A DNA stretch of 15,574 bases from UBA1268 sp965662195 (GCA_965662195.1 CBFIHA010000089.1:1-15574), one strand, 5' to 3'. Shown: positions 6,577 to 13,756, counted from the first letter of the stretch. Notes: generated by a model not told the origin, from the letters alone. Numbers and translations are program-made.

Positions 6577-8127
6577 GTGTCCCGCAATCTGGTGCTCATT
6601 CTCGGCGACCAGCTCGACCGCGGCAGTGCCGCCTTCGCCGGCTTTGACCCGCGGGCCGACACGGTCTGGATGGCTGAAGTCGCTGAGGAATCGACCCACG
6701 TCTGGACCCATAAGGCCCGGATCACCATGTTTTTGGCGGCGATGCGGCACTTTCGGGATCGGCTGATCGATGAGGGCATTCCGGTCGAGTACCGCGAACT
6801 CCCCCCCGTCAAGCGGGCCCGCGAACCGGCCTCCCTGGCAGCCGCCCTGGGGGAGAGCCTGGCCCAGCTGACCAAAGCCCACCGGCGACCCGAGCGGCTG
6901 ATCTGCGTCGAGCCGGGGGAATGGCGGGTCCGACAGGCCCTTGAGGCGGCTGCCGCTGCGGCCGGGCTGCCGCTGGAGATTCGGCCCGACGGGCATTTTT
7001 TCACGACGATCGATGAGTTTGCCGCCCATGCAGCCGGCCGCAAGCAGCTGCGACTGGAGTTTTTCTACCGGCCGCTACGGCAGCGGTTCGGCATCTTGAT
7101 GGACGACGGAGAGCCAGTCGGCGGCCAGTGGAACTATGACGCCGACAACCGCGGCAGCTTTGGCAAGGCCGGCCCGGGCAAACTGCCAGCCCCCCGACGC
7201 TTTCAGCCCGATGCCATCACCCGCGGTGTGATCGCCCTGGTCGAAAAACGGTTTGCCTCCCACCCGGGCAGCCTGGCTGCCTTTGACTGGCCGGTGACGC
7301 CCCAGGATGCCCGCGCGGCCCTGCAGGACTTCATCAGCCACCGGCTCAGCCATTTCGGCAGCTACCAGGATGCGATCTGGACCGGTGAACCCTGGCTCTA
7401 TCACTCGCGGCTGTCGGCTGCGCTGAATCTCAAACTGCTCGACCCTCGGGATGTGGTCGCTGCTGCCGAGGAGTCCTACCGCGAAGGTGCCGCACCGCTC
7501 GCTGCTGTCGAGGGCTTCATCCGCCAGATCCTCGGCTGGCGGGAGTATGTCCGGGGCATCTACTGGCAGTTCATGCCGGAATATGCCCAGCGGAACGCCC
7601 TCGGGGCCGACCGGCCGCTGCCGGGGTTTTTCTGGACCGCTGACACCGAGATGAACTGCCTGCGGGATACCCTCAGCCAGACGCTTGAACATGGCTATGC
7701 CCATCACATCCAGCGGCTGATGGTGACCGGCCTGTTCGCCATGCTCTACGGCGTCAAGCCGGAGGAGATTCACCAGTGGTACCTGGCGGTCTATGTCGAT
7801 GCGGTTGAGTGGGTCGAGCTCCCCAACACGATCGGCATGAGTCAGTTCGCCGACGGCGGCGTAATGGCCTCCAAGCCCTACTGTGCCACCGGGGCCTACC
7901 TGGACCGGATGAGCAACGCCTGCAAGAGCTGCCGCTACAAGCCCAAGGTCGCCCACGGCCCCGAAGCTTGCCCCTTCACCACGCTCTACTGGGACTTCTT
8001 GGCCCGGCACGAGCAGCAGCTGAAGAAGAACCCGCGGATGACGATGCAGCTGAAAAACCTCAGCCGCAAGGACGCCGGCGAGCTGAAGACGATCAGGCGG
8101 CAGGCAGACGACCTGCGGGCATGCTGA
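6577..8127 (+). CDS. iron-sulfur cryptochrome/photolyase (PhrB-type, (6-4) photolyase family)
   Basis: A 516-residue protein from GTG 6577, chosen because CAGGAG at 6563-6568 is correctly spaced; the in-frame GTG at 6568 would overlap that site. The N-terminal alpha/beta domain starts NLVLILGDQLD, as in FeS bacterial cryptochromes/photolyases, and the FAD-binding helical domain occupies the C-terminal half (GWREYVRGIYW; EHGYAHHIQRLMVTG; DAVEWVELPNTIGMSQFADGG). Four cysteines, C361, C449, C452 and C465, have the spacing 88-3-13, the same as the four [4Fe-4S] ligands of Agrobacterium PhrB (350, 438, 441, 454). Known members repair (6-4) photoproducts with light using FAD and a lumazine antenna. 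The gene stands alone, divergent from the sigma factor. Confidence 0.95.
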   Translation: MSRNLVLILGDQLDRGSAAFAGFDPRADTVWMAEVAEESTHVWTHKARITMFLAAMRHFRDRLIDEGIPVEYRELPPVKRAREPASLAAALGESLAQLTKAHRRPERLICVEPGEWRVRQALEAAAAAAGLPLEIRPDGHFFTTIDEFAAHAAGRKQLRLEFFYRPLRQRFGILMDDGEPVGGQWNYDADNRGSFGKAGPGKLPAPRRFQPDAITRGVIALVEKRFASHPGSLAAFDWPVTPQDARAALQDFISHRLSHFGSYQDAIWTGEPWLYHSRLSAALNLKLLDPRDVVAAAEESYREGAAPLAAVEGFIRQILGWREYVRGIYWQFMPEYAQRNALGADRPLPGFFWTADTEMNCLRDTLSQTLEHGYAHHIQRLMVTGLFAMLYGVKPEEIHQWYLAVYVDAVEWVELPNTIGMSQFADGGVMASKPYCATGAYLDRMSNACKSCRYKPKVAHGPEACPFTTLYWDFLARHEQQLKKNPRMTMQLKNLSRKDAGELKTIRRQADDLRAC

Positions 8128-8180
8128 GCCCTCTGCCCCCTTGCACCCACGTGGGTCAGTGGCACGTCTGCTATCGGCAG

Positions 8181-8732
8181 TCAGGCGAACGTCGTGTGAC
8201 GATCAAACTCGACTTTACACTCCTCATCGAGGGTCACTGAAAACCGGTCAGCCTTGGCAATCTCGGCGGACCGGTCGCGGTACTGACCAACTTCATCGAG
8301 GGCCAGCCATTCGATTGTCTTCGCGACTGGGTCAATCAGCAGATAGTGGCCGACACCTGCCGATTCGTAGAGGCTGCGTTTGGCTGAGCGATCTTTATCA
8401 GCAGTCGCGGGGCTCAGCACCTCGATCGCGACCGCCGGCGAGTGTTCGAGGTACCGGCCGGGCTGACTCCCGCAGACGATCATCACGTCGGGCCGGACAA
8501 CGGTGTCTTCCTGCACAATCCAGTCGAGGCCCGCATAGCTGGCACATCGACAGGAATGCCGCTGCAGGCAGCTCTCAATCTGAAACACCAGCTTTGCCAA
8601 CGCCCGTTCGTGCGGCCCCAGCGGCGACGGGCTCATCGAGACTGCCGTCCCGTTCCACAGCTCCCAGTCACCCGCCCACTGGCAGTAGTCGGCGACGGTG
8701 TAGTGCGGCTGGTAGCGGGGGGCAGTCGACAT
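8181..8732 (-). CDS. Uma2-family (DUF820) protein, PD-(D/E)XK nuclease fold
   Basis: A 183-residue protein from ATG 8732. The frame runs on to 9041, but that extension is made of the tandem repeat described below, so it should not be called coding. The protein follows the Uma2 plan: N-terminal YTVADYCQWAGDWELWNGTAV, PSPLGPHERALAKLVFQIESCL, then the core acid in RPDVMIV (D82), AIEVLSPATADKD with E104, a conserved Ser/Lys-Tyr helix (KRSLYESAGVGHYLLIDP) and a short beta tail. Family members of 170-200 residues are very abundant in cyanobacteria and planctomycetes. They have a restriction-like fold, but their substrate is unknown. It converges on the photolyase gene; a perfect 12-bp palindrome (ACCCACGTGGGT, 8145-8156) lies in the gap. 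Confidence 0.88.
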   Translation of the reverse strand: MSTAPRYQPHYTVADYCQWAGDWELWNGTAVSMSPSPLGPHERALAKLVFQIESCLQRHSCRCASYAGLDWIVQEDTVVRPDVMIVCGSQPGRYLEHSPAVAIEVLSPATADKDRSAKRSLYESAGVGHYLLIDPVAKTIEWLALDEVGQYRDRSAEIAKADRFSVTLDEECKVEFDRHTTFA

Positions 8733-8768
8733 GACGAAAGTGTACAGAGAAACACCACCTGTCACAAG

Positions 8769-8984
8769 TTTTGATGCTGCGCGTTCACAGCAATCAGCAA
8801 AAAATTCCATGCTTCGAAGCCCGAAGCGCAAGCTGAGGGAAATCACGTTATTTGATCCCCGAAACGCATTCCCTCGTTTTGATGCTGCGCGTTCACGGCG
8901 ATCAGCAAAAAAGTACATGCCTCGAAGCCCGAAGCGCAAGCTGAGGGAAATCACGTTATTTGATCCCCGAAACGCATTCCCTCG
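8769..8984. repeat. tandem duplication of a 108-bp unit
   Basis: Two head-to-tail copies, 8769-8876 and 8877-8984, each begin TTTTGATGCTGCGCGTTCAC and end CATTCCCTCG. By eye they differ at only five positions, all in the first half (two A/G changes near base 22 and three around base 37-45). The near identity points to a recent duplication. The DNA is less GC-rich than its neighbours and lies immediately upstream of the Uma2 start, so it might carry that gene's promoter. Confidence 0.9.
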
Positions 8985-9002
8985 GCTCACGCCTCGGGCT
9001 TC
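8924..9002. repeat. REP-like palindrome
   Basis: A 25-base arm at 8924-8948 (starting GAAGCCCGAAGCG) is the imperfect inverted complement of 8978-9002 (ending CTCGGGCTTC). By eye 21 of 25 positions match, with a 29-base loop. The first 108-bp copy has the left arm (8816-8840) but only a 7-base start of the right arm. Such stems are typical of bacterial REP-type elements spread by single-strand transposases, though no such transposase is visible here. From 9003 to 9165 I see no gene; this holds the upstream region of the next gene. Confidence 0.75.
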
Positions 9003-9165
9003 CTGGATTTCGGTTTCACTCAGCGCAATAGCAAAAGTCACAAGCGGTCAGGCCTTCCGACATCCCGCGGCCAGCCCATGTCCACCAGCTTCCGCGATTG
9101 CCCGACTGAAGCCAGCTGGCTAGTGTCTGCGGCGATTCTGCGGTGCTCTCTGAAAGTTCACGGCT

Positions 9166-10341
9166 GTGCCCCTCCGTCCCCCACCGTTGTGGCTGCTCAT
9201 CAGCGGCTGGCTGCTCGCCGCCGCCGCGGTCCCGGTCTGGGCCCAAGAGGTCGTCTGGGTGCCACCGGTCACCACCCCGACGGCCCAGCCACTGCCCCCC
9301 GGCACTTTCAGCCCCTGGACGCCCTACCGCGATCCGGCCAACCGCATTGAGCTGCTGCCGCCGGTCGAATTCAACCTTGAGCAGGACAGCTTTGCCAGTG
9401 AGCCGATTGCTGACCTCGACCCGGTCACCCCCGGCGGCAACAAGAAGAAGCCCAGCTTCGGCCGGGCCGCCCCGGTCAGCCTGGGTGGCTTCTGGGCGCC
9501 GAACACGCCGGTGGTCGGCCAGCCGGCCAACCTGCAGATGAACGCCCAGTTTGCCCGGCTGGCAGTGCCGCTGGGTATTCCCGAAGAAGGCCAGCCACTC
9601 TGGCTGGCGATCGCCAAGTTCGGCCGGCTGGAACTGGCCACCGACGCGGTGCTGCCCGACTCGGGCCAACGGGTGCCGGGGCAGTTCTGGCTGATTGAAA
9701 CGGGCCTTACGCACATTCGTCCGCTTGCCTCCGGCAGCACCATCGGCGGCACCTTTCTGTTTGGCTCAGCCAGCGACAAGCCGTTTCATGCCGGCCGTGA
9801 TCTGACGTTGATGGCGATCCTGTTTGCCACGGTGCCGGCCCGCAACGCCCGTGACGACTGGAGCTTCAGCCTGTTCTATTCCCCCACGTCACAGCTGCCC
9901 TATCCGCTGCCGGGCATCGCCTATGTCTGGAAGCCCGATGAGACCTTTGAGGCCAAGATCGGCCTGCCGGGGGGCATCGAGTGGCGGCCGAATGATGACT
10001 GGGAGGTGAGTTTTAATTATTTTCCGCTCGTCAACGTCAACGCCATGGTGCGGCGGCGGCTGGCCGACCGGCTCTGGCTGTTCGGCGGCTATCGCACCGA
10101 CACCCAGATCTACTTCCTGGCCGACCGCACGATCGAGAAAGAGCGGTTCTACGTCTTCGACCAGCGGGCCGGCGTCGGTCTTGAGCAGCAGCTCGGCAGT
10201 GGCTTCAGCCTTGAGTTCCTCGCCTCATACCTCTTTGACCGCGAGCTGTTCCAAGGCACCAACTTCACCTCGGGCCGCACCGACGTGATCGAGTTCGACC
10301 CCGGCCTCGGCCTCTCCCTGCAGCTGCTCTGGCGCCGGTAG
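9166..10341 (+). CDS. exported protein, probable outer-membrane beta-barrel (DUF6268-like)
   Basis: A 391-residue protein starting at GTG 9166. A clear signal peptide comes first (PLWLLISGWLLAAAAVPVWA, residues 7-26, cleavage after VWA-QE). Residues 27-100 are Pro-rich and polar. After that come alternating hydrophobic/polar strands with many aromatic residues: WSFSLFYSPTSQLPYPLPGI, WEVSFNYFPLVNVNAMVRRR, LWLFGGYRTDTQIYFL, ERFYVFDQRAGVGLEQQLG and the final GLSLQLLWRR. This pattern suggests a barrel with closing strand at the C-terminus, and it resembles the DUF6268 proteins of planctomycetes; I did not confirm this by search. No function is known. No ribosome-binding site is obvious, and the start is chosen because it is the last common start codon that leaves a proper signal peptide. 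Confidence 0.78.
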   Translation: MPLRPPPLWLLISGWLLAAAAVPVWAQEVVWVPPVTTPTAQPLPPGTFSPWTPYRDPANRIELLPPVEFNLEQDSFASEPIADLDPVTPGGNKKKPSFGRAAPVSLGGFWAPNTPVVGQPANLQMNAQFARLAVPLGIPEEGQPLWLAIAKFGRLELATDAVLPDSGQRVPGQFWLIETGLTHIRPLASGSTIGGTFLFGSASDKPFHAGRDLTLMAILFATVPARNARDDWSFSLFYSPTSQLPYPLPGIAYVWKPDETFEAKIGLPGGIEWRPNDDWEVSFNYFPLVNVNAMVRRRLADRLWLFGGYRTDTQIYFLADRTIEKERFYVFDQRAGVGLEQQLGSGFSLEFLASYLFDRELFQGTNFTSGRTDVIEFDPGLGLSLQLLWRR

Positions 10342-10385
10342 CAGGTTCTAACTGTCCGCGGAAAAAGCCCTCCACGGCAATGTTA

Positions 10386-10860
10386 TTCGGCACGACCTAT
10401 GCGGGTGAGACCGCATCCGTCCTGCGTGTATCACCGGCTCGGGGGCGGCGAAAGTCTCGTCGTAGGGCGAGGATACGCCCAACACTCCTCGAGCGTTCGC
10501 CGACCCCCGAGCCTACCCGTCCTGGATCAAATCCCCACGTGATATTCCGGGAGGGGTGCCCGTACCCTGAGAGCCGGCGTAGCTGGCCAGCAAAGCCATG
10601 GATGGCGGAGCGCAGGCAGCTTCGAACGAGCGACGGCCTGGAGGGCCGCAGCGAGTGTCCGGCGACAGGGTACGGGCAGCCCCGACCCACGCTGGACATC
10701 GGCGTTCCCCGCTCAAAACCAGCTCCAAAAATACCGGTCATCTGAGACGGCACATTTTGTGCCGAACAGGATTGCCATCCATGGCCCTTGCCCGCGAGTT
10801 CGGGCGAACGATAGCCCACTTGGGTAACACCATACCTTCCGGCTGGCTCGGTGCCGCATC
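10386..10860. other. densely palindromic region, candidate structured RNA or non-autonomous mobile element
   Basis: This gene-free stretch holds many inverted repeats. Long arms are 10436-10452 with 10496-10513 (GGCTCGGGGG-CGGCGAA, one-base bulge), 10553-10569 with 10666-10683 (GGGG-TGCCCGTACCCTG, one-base bulge), and an exact 12-base pair 10595-10606 with 10774-10785 (GCCATGGATGGC). Local perfect hairpins are at 10399-10416, 10595-10606, 10634-10648, 10748-10764 (CGGCACA-TTT-TGTGCCG) and 10790-10805. TTCGGCAC at 10386-10393 is complementary to GTGCCGAA at 10759-10766 and may form an outer boundary. Frames here are open on both strands but look compositionally like non-protein (Arg/Pro/Ser-rich). 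I recognise no known RNA family. Confidence 0.6.
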
Positions 10861-10870
10861 AACCGTCACC

Positions 10871-11086
10871 TCATGCCTGCGGTCGTTGCAAGTCGGTGCA
10901 GCGATCGGACCGGAGATCGTCAATCGCCTCGTTCGCCAACGCGTCGAGCCGGCCCTCACGGGCATCCTCTTCGAATTGCCGGTCCCAGGCCTCAGCATCG
11001 AATTGGTCAAACCATGCACGGAAGGCGGCGAGTTCCGCTCTCGTCAGCTGCCGCACAGCCTGTTCAATTTCTGCGATCGTGGTCAT
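10871..11086 (-). CDS. orphan antitoxin-like protein of a ParE/RelE-type module
   Basis: A 71-residue acidic helical protein from ATG 11086. It starts MTTIAEIEQAVRQLTRAELAAFRAWFDQFD and continues AWDRQFEEDAREGRLDALANEAIDDLRSDRCTDL. I recognise this layout as that of small antitoxins commonly encoded just before a RelE/ParE toxin in planctomycetes and cyanobacteria. Those usually end soon after the RCxxL motif; here the frame runs five residues further (QRPQA) before TGA. No toxin follows downstream on the minus strand. The palindromic region starts there instead. The gene may be a relic, an anti-addiction antitoxin, or not an antitoxin. A weak AAAGG lies upstream. Confidence 0.7.
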   Translation of the reverse strand: MTTIAEIEQAVRQLTRAELAAFRAWFDQFDAEAWDRQFEEDAREGRLDALANEAIDDLRSDRCTDLQRPQA

Positions 11087-11187
11087 TGCGTCTAAGGACC
11101 TTTCGACTCAATCCTAGGAGACGTGTGCAGGAGTTCATTTTTTGTCAAGGTGGTGGGGCCGTTCCTCCAACCGCTCAGCGGTAAACC

Positions 11188-12726
11188 CTACTCGTACTCC
11201 CATTTGGTGATCCAGGGGTCGCCGTACTCCTGCTGCAACGCTTTGAGCTTCTGCTGGTATTTAAGCAGGGTGGCGGCGTGGGCCGGGTCGTCGGCGAGGT
11301 TCTGTGACTCGTCCGGGTCCTCCGCAAGGTAATAGAGCTCAAACCGAGGCCGCTGGATGTATTCAGCGACGGTCTTCTGCCCGTAGGGGGCATCCATACT
11401 CTGACGGAACTGCGCCTGCCAGCTGCTCGCCGCCCAGAGGTCGGAAGCAAACGGATAGGGCAGCGGGTGGGCGATGTTCCAGATCAGCTTCCAGTTGTGA
11501 TCCCGCACCGCCCGCATCGGGTAGTACATCTGGATCTCATGGAAGGTGTGAGAAGCGAAGTGGGCGTCGTGAATTGCAGCCGCCGGGTCGGCGAGCACCG
11601 GCAGCCAGGAGCGACCGTGGTAGGCCGGCAGACCCCGGCGGGGCCCGTGGTTTTCCCGGTTGGCGTAGGGCTTGTCCTGCCAGTAGTCCCGCGGCGAAAC
11701 CCAGTGCTTGGGCCGCTGCTTGTCATGGTCGAGTTCCCCGGCAAAGTCGAGCAGCGACGGCGTGATGTCGGTGTGGCTGACGAGGCTCTCGGTGCGGACG
11801 CCCCGCTCGGCCACATAGGGGTCACGGACCACGAAGGGTACCCGCAGTCCCGGTTCATAGACCGTGGTCTTGCCGCCGGCGAAGGCCATGCCGTGGTCAC
11901 TGGTGAACAGGATCAGCGTCCGGTCATAGACACCCGCCGCCTTCAGGATCGCAACCAGTCGGGCGAGGCCCTGATCGATCCGGGCACACGACTGGTAGTA
12001 CTGTGACAGTTCGCTGCGGGTTTCAGGGGTATCGGACAGGAAACTCGGCACCGGCACATCGGCCGGGTCGAAAAAGACCTCCTTGACCCCCTGGTGGCTG
12101 CCGCGGTTGGGCTTGTTGCCAAACAGATCGGGTTTGAGATCGAGCGGTGAGGTTTCATCGGTACCGCCGCCGCGGTGCGGGTCGGTGGTAGCAAAGTAGA
12201 GAAAGAAGGGCTGGTCGCTGTCGGCCTCGATCAGCCCGCGGCAGCTTTCGGCCATCTGTACCGCATTGCGAGCGTTGCCCTTGAGCACCGTCTCAAAGTG
12301 ATAGACCTCTTCGGGGGCGACGTGATACTTGCCGATCCGGGCGGTGCGATAGCCGGCCCGGGCCAGGGCCCGCGGCAGCGAGAAGCTGACGACGTCGTAC
12401 CAGCTGGCAAACTTATGAAAGTCATGCTGGTGGCCGTACTGGCCGTTGGCATGGTTGTGTAGGCCCGACAGGATCACCGACCGGCTGGCCGAACAGCTGG
12501 CGGTGGTGGCGAAGGCGTTTTCAAAGAGCGTGCCGTCGGCTGCCAGGGCATCGACGGCCGGCGTGACGGCCACGGGATCGCCGTAGCAGCCGAGCGTGGG
12601 CGACTCATCGTCGGTGATGAAGACGACGATGTTTCGTTCAGCCGCGAAGGCCGACCACTCTGCGGTGCTGCTGAAGACAACCGCGGCCGCCAGCACTCGC
12701 CACAGTATCCGCCGTTGGGCTCTCAT
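11188..12726 (-). CDS. sulfatase, S1 family, heparan N-sulfatase-like
   Basis: A 512-residue exported protein starting at ATG 12726, which has GGAGG seven bases upstream; a TTG two codons earlier is in frame but less likely. Residues 1-29 form a signal peptide (ILWRVLAAAVVFSSTAEWSAFA). The metal-binding pair is D39-D40 (VVFITDDESPTLGCYGD). The formylglycine motif is C78-S-A-S-R82 followed by SVILSGLHNHANGQYGH, giving the Cys-x-Ala-x-Arg variant. Other sites are GKYHV (catalytic Lys/His), DPHRGG, LFTSDHGMAF and the C-terminal RAVRDHNWKLIWN. Activity requires a maturase to convert the Cys. The HNHANGQYGH run resembles N-sulfoglucosamine sulfohydrolases, so the substrate may be a sulfated glycan with N-sulfate. 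No maturase or polysaccharide lyase lies nearby. It begins just 21 bases after the hepT remnant. Confidence 0.93.
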   Translation of the reverse strand: MRAQRRILWRVLAAAVVFSSTAEWSAFAAERNIVVFITDDESPTLGCYGDPVAVTPAVDALAADGTLFENAFATTASCSASRSVILSGLHNHANGQYGHQHDFHKFASWYDVVSFSLPRALARAGYRTARIGKYHVAPEEVYHFETVLKGNARNAVQMAESCRGLIEADSDQPFFLYFATTDPHRGGGTDETSPLDLKPDLFGNKPNRGSHQGVKEVFFDPADVPVPSFLSDTPETRSELSQYYQSCARIDQGLARLVAILKAAGVYDRTLILFTSDHGMAFAGGKTTVYEPGLRVPFVVRDPYVAERGVRTESLVSHTDITPSLLDFAGELDHDKQRPKHWVSPRDYWQDKPYANRENHGPRRGLPAYHGRSWLPVLADPAAAIHDAHFASHTFHEIQMYYPMRAVRDHNWKLIWNIAHPLPYPFASDLWAASSWQAQFRQSMDAPYGQKTVAEYIQRPRFELYYLAEDPDESQNLADDPAHAATLLKYQQKLKALQQEYGDPWITKWEYE

Positions 12727-12747
12727 TCTCAATCCTCCTTCGCGGAA

Positions 12748-12861
12748 TCACTTACGGGCGAATTGACACGCCAAGTGCCTCGCCCAACAAAATCCAGTCG
12801 CGATGCCCCGCTCGATGACGGCTGCCTTGTTGAGCAGAATGTCGTCAGGCGGCGTAGGCAC
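12748..12861 (-). pseudogene. hepT: HepT-like toxin, truncated N-terminal remnant
   Basis: A short reading frame starts at GTG 12861, overlapping the end of the nucleotidyltransferase relic, and encodes 37 residues: PPDDILLNKAAVIERGIA is a good match to the N-terminus of HepT toxins, after which homology is lost and the frame ends. HepT proteins are about 110-150 residues and need an Rx4-6H motif to act as an RNase; that motif is absent here. HepT is normally inactivated by adenylylation from MntA, so loss of both parts is consistent with decay of the whole module. Confidence 0.65.
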
Positions 12862-13163
12862 GCAGCACCTCCCGGCGGGCTTCCTGGAGGGTGGCGTACA
12901 TCGAGAGCACATACATCGCGAATGTCGCCGTGACGGTGTGGTCCCGCTCGGCGATGAGCCGGCCGCGAGCGATTGCCTCCTTCGCGTAGACGAGGTTGCG
13001 GGTATCGAGGATGCCGAGATCGACCGGGCGGCCGAAGATTCTGCCCAGCGTCGCCATCAGGGCCAGCCGATCCAAGAAGATAGGCAGCCTCCACGGCAGG
13101 GTGGCTGAGAAGAATCTGCCGCGCCTGCTGGAGAGCGTCTTGATGAAGTGGTTCAGTCGCCAT
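12845..13163 (-). pseudogene. mntA: MntA-like nucleotidyltransferase antitoxin, internally deleted and frameshifted
   Basis: Two reading frames carry the two ends of one protein. From ATG 13163, one frame gives MATEPLHQDALQQARQILLS, then HPAVEAAYLLGSA, the normal N-terminus up to the start of the GS motif. The other frame, from about 13073 down to TGA 12845, gives LDRLALMATLGRIFGRPVDL, then GILDTRNLVYAKEAIARGRL, and ends YATLQEARREVLRAYAA, the usual C-terminus. The GSx10DxD catalytic block that should lie between them is missing, so the protein cannot transfer AMP. The join lies at GGATCGGCT (around 13065-13073), which fits both frames. This points to a deletion between short repeats, with loss of about 25-30 codons. 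A full-length copy should be about 140 residues. Confidence 0.75.
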
Positions 13164-13290
13164 TGGATGCCGGGAGAAGACACGGTGAAACCATCAGTTT
13201 AAGTCTACACAGCCCCGGCGTCAGGTGAGCCAATCGGTGATGACCTTGCCGTGGACGTCGGTGAGGCGGAAGTTGCGGCCTCTCGCAAGT

Positions 13291-13373
13291 GAAACCATGT
13301 TGTTTTGATCCAACAAACCGCATTCCCTCGGCTTCCGCCGCGGGCTTCCCAGAGTTCGCTCCCACTCAACCTG
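13291..13373. repeat. third, diverged copy of the dispersed repeat
   Basis: Bases 13304-13366 align with 8959-9021 of the tandem-repeat locus 4.3 kb away, in the same orientation. Shared segments include TTTGATCC, CGCATTCCCTCGGCT, CGGGCTTCC and CACTCA. Divergence is much higher than between the two tandem copies, so this is an older copy. The left stem arm is mostly lost here. It ends two bases before the transposase remnant begins. Confidence 0.7.
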
Positions 13374-13375
13374 CG

Positions 13376-13756
13376 ATGACCCACCAAAAAGAGAACCCGG
13401 TTGCTGACCACGTCATGACGTTGTTGATCGAGCACGGCCCAGCCGCGATGGCATCGGCATTCACCACGACCAGGAACCTTGCCATGCAGATCGAGGCTCA
13501 GCAAGCCTTCAAGGCTGAATCTCAATGGTGAACCAACGAACGTCAGGGCTAGGCCAACGGTTTCAAGCCCAAGACGATGCGGACGCGTGTTGGCGAGGTG
13601 CCTCTGCGAATCCCTCAGGCTCGTGGATATCGCGATGACGAGGGACAGCTCTTCTACCCCAAACGCCTGATGTGGGACATCAAACTCGTCGTCAGCGATG
13701 ACCATGCCGGCCTCAAGGCAGCCCCGCCGGCGATGAAGCGATCAATCGGTGAGTGA
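13376..13756 (+). pseudogene. IS256 (Mutator)-family transposase remnant
   Basis: A single reading frame of 127 codons contains two in-frame stops, TGA at 13529-13531 and TAG at 13550-13552, before the final TGA at 13754-13756. The N-terminal part reads PVADHVMTLLIEHGPAAMAS and AFTTTRNLAMQIEA, the start of IS256 transposases. Past the stops, TNERQG-ANGFKPKTMRTRV and GEVPLRIPQARG are the next conserved blocks, where the TAG replaces a Tyr codon. Then an internal deletion brings in DIKLVVSDDHAGLKAA, the block that holds the second catalytic Asp. The first catalytic Asp (of the DDE triad) and all sequence after KAA are missing. IS256 transposases are about 400 residues, so this is a dead fragment. 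I could not define the terminal inverted repeats. Confidence 0.85.

Noticed and set aside
7075..8010. 311-codon minus-strand frame opposite the photolyase
   Set aside because: It is a shadow of the FeS photolyase gene and shows no domain.
8145..8156. Perfect 12-bp palindrome ACCCACGTGGGT between the photolyase and Uma2 stops
   Set aside because: It has no loop and no T-run, so it is not a good terminator; a protein-binding site between two convergent gene ends is unlikely.
8769..8984. CRISPR-like array
   Set aside because: The repeat unit is 108 bp, in only two direct copies with no spacers and no cas genes.
10397..10819. 140-codon minus-strand open frame in the palindromic region
   Set aside because: It is Arg/Ser/Pro/Gly-rich, overlaps open frames on the other strand and follows inverted-repeat structure; no domain or signal is seen.
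11143..11148. Perfect TTGACA (-35-like) on the minus strand upstream of the orphan antitoxin
   Set aside because: No -10 hexamer lies 16-18 bases downstream; the nearest TAGGAT is 26 bases away, so I do not call a promoter.
13221..13285. Short minus-strand peptide (RGRNFRLTDVHGKVITDWLT then stop)
   Set aside because: It looks protein-like and could be the tail of a lost gene, but it is too short to assign and has no start or neighbour to support it.
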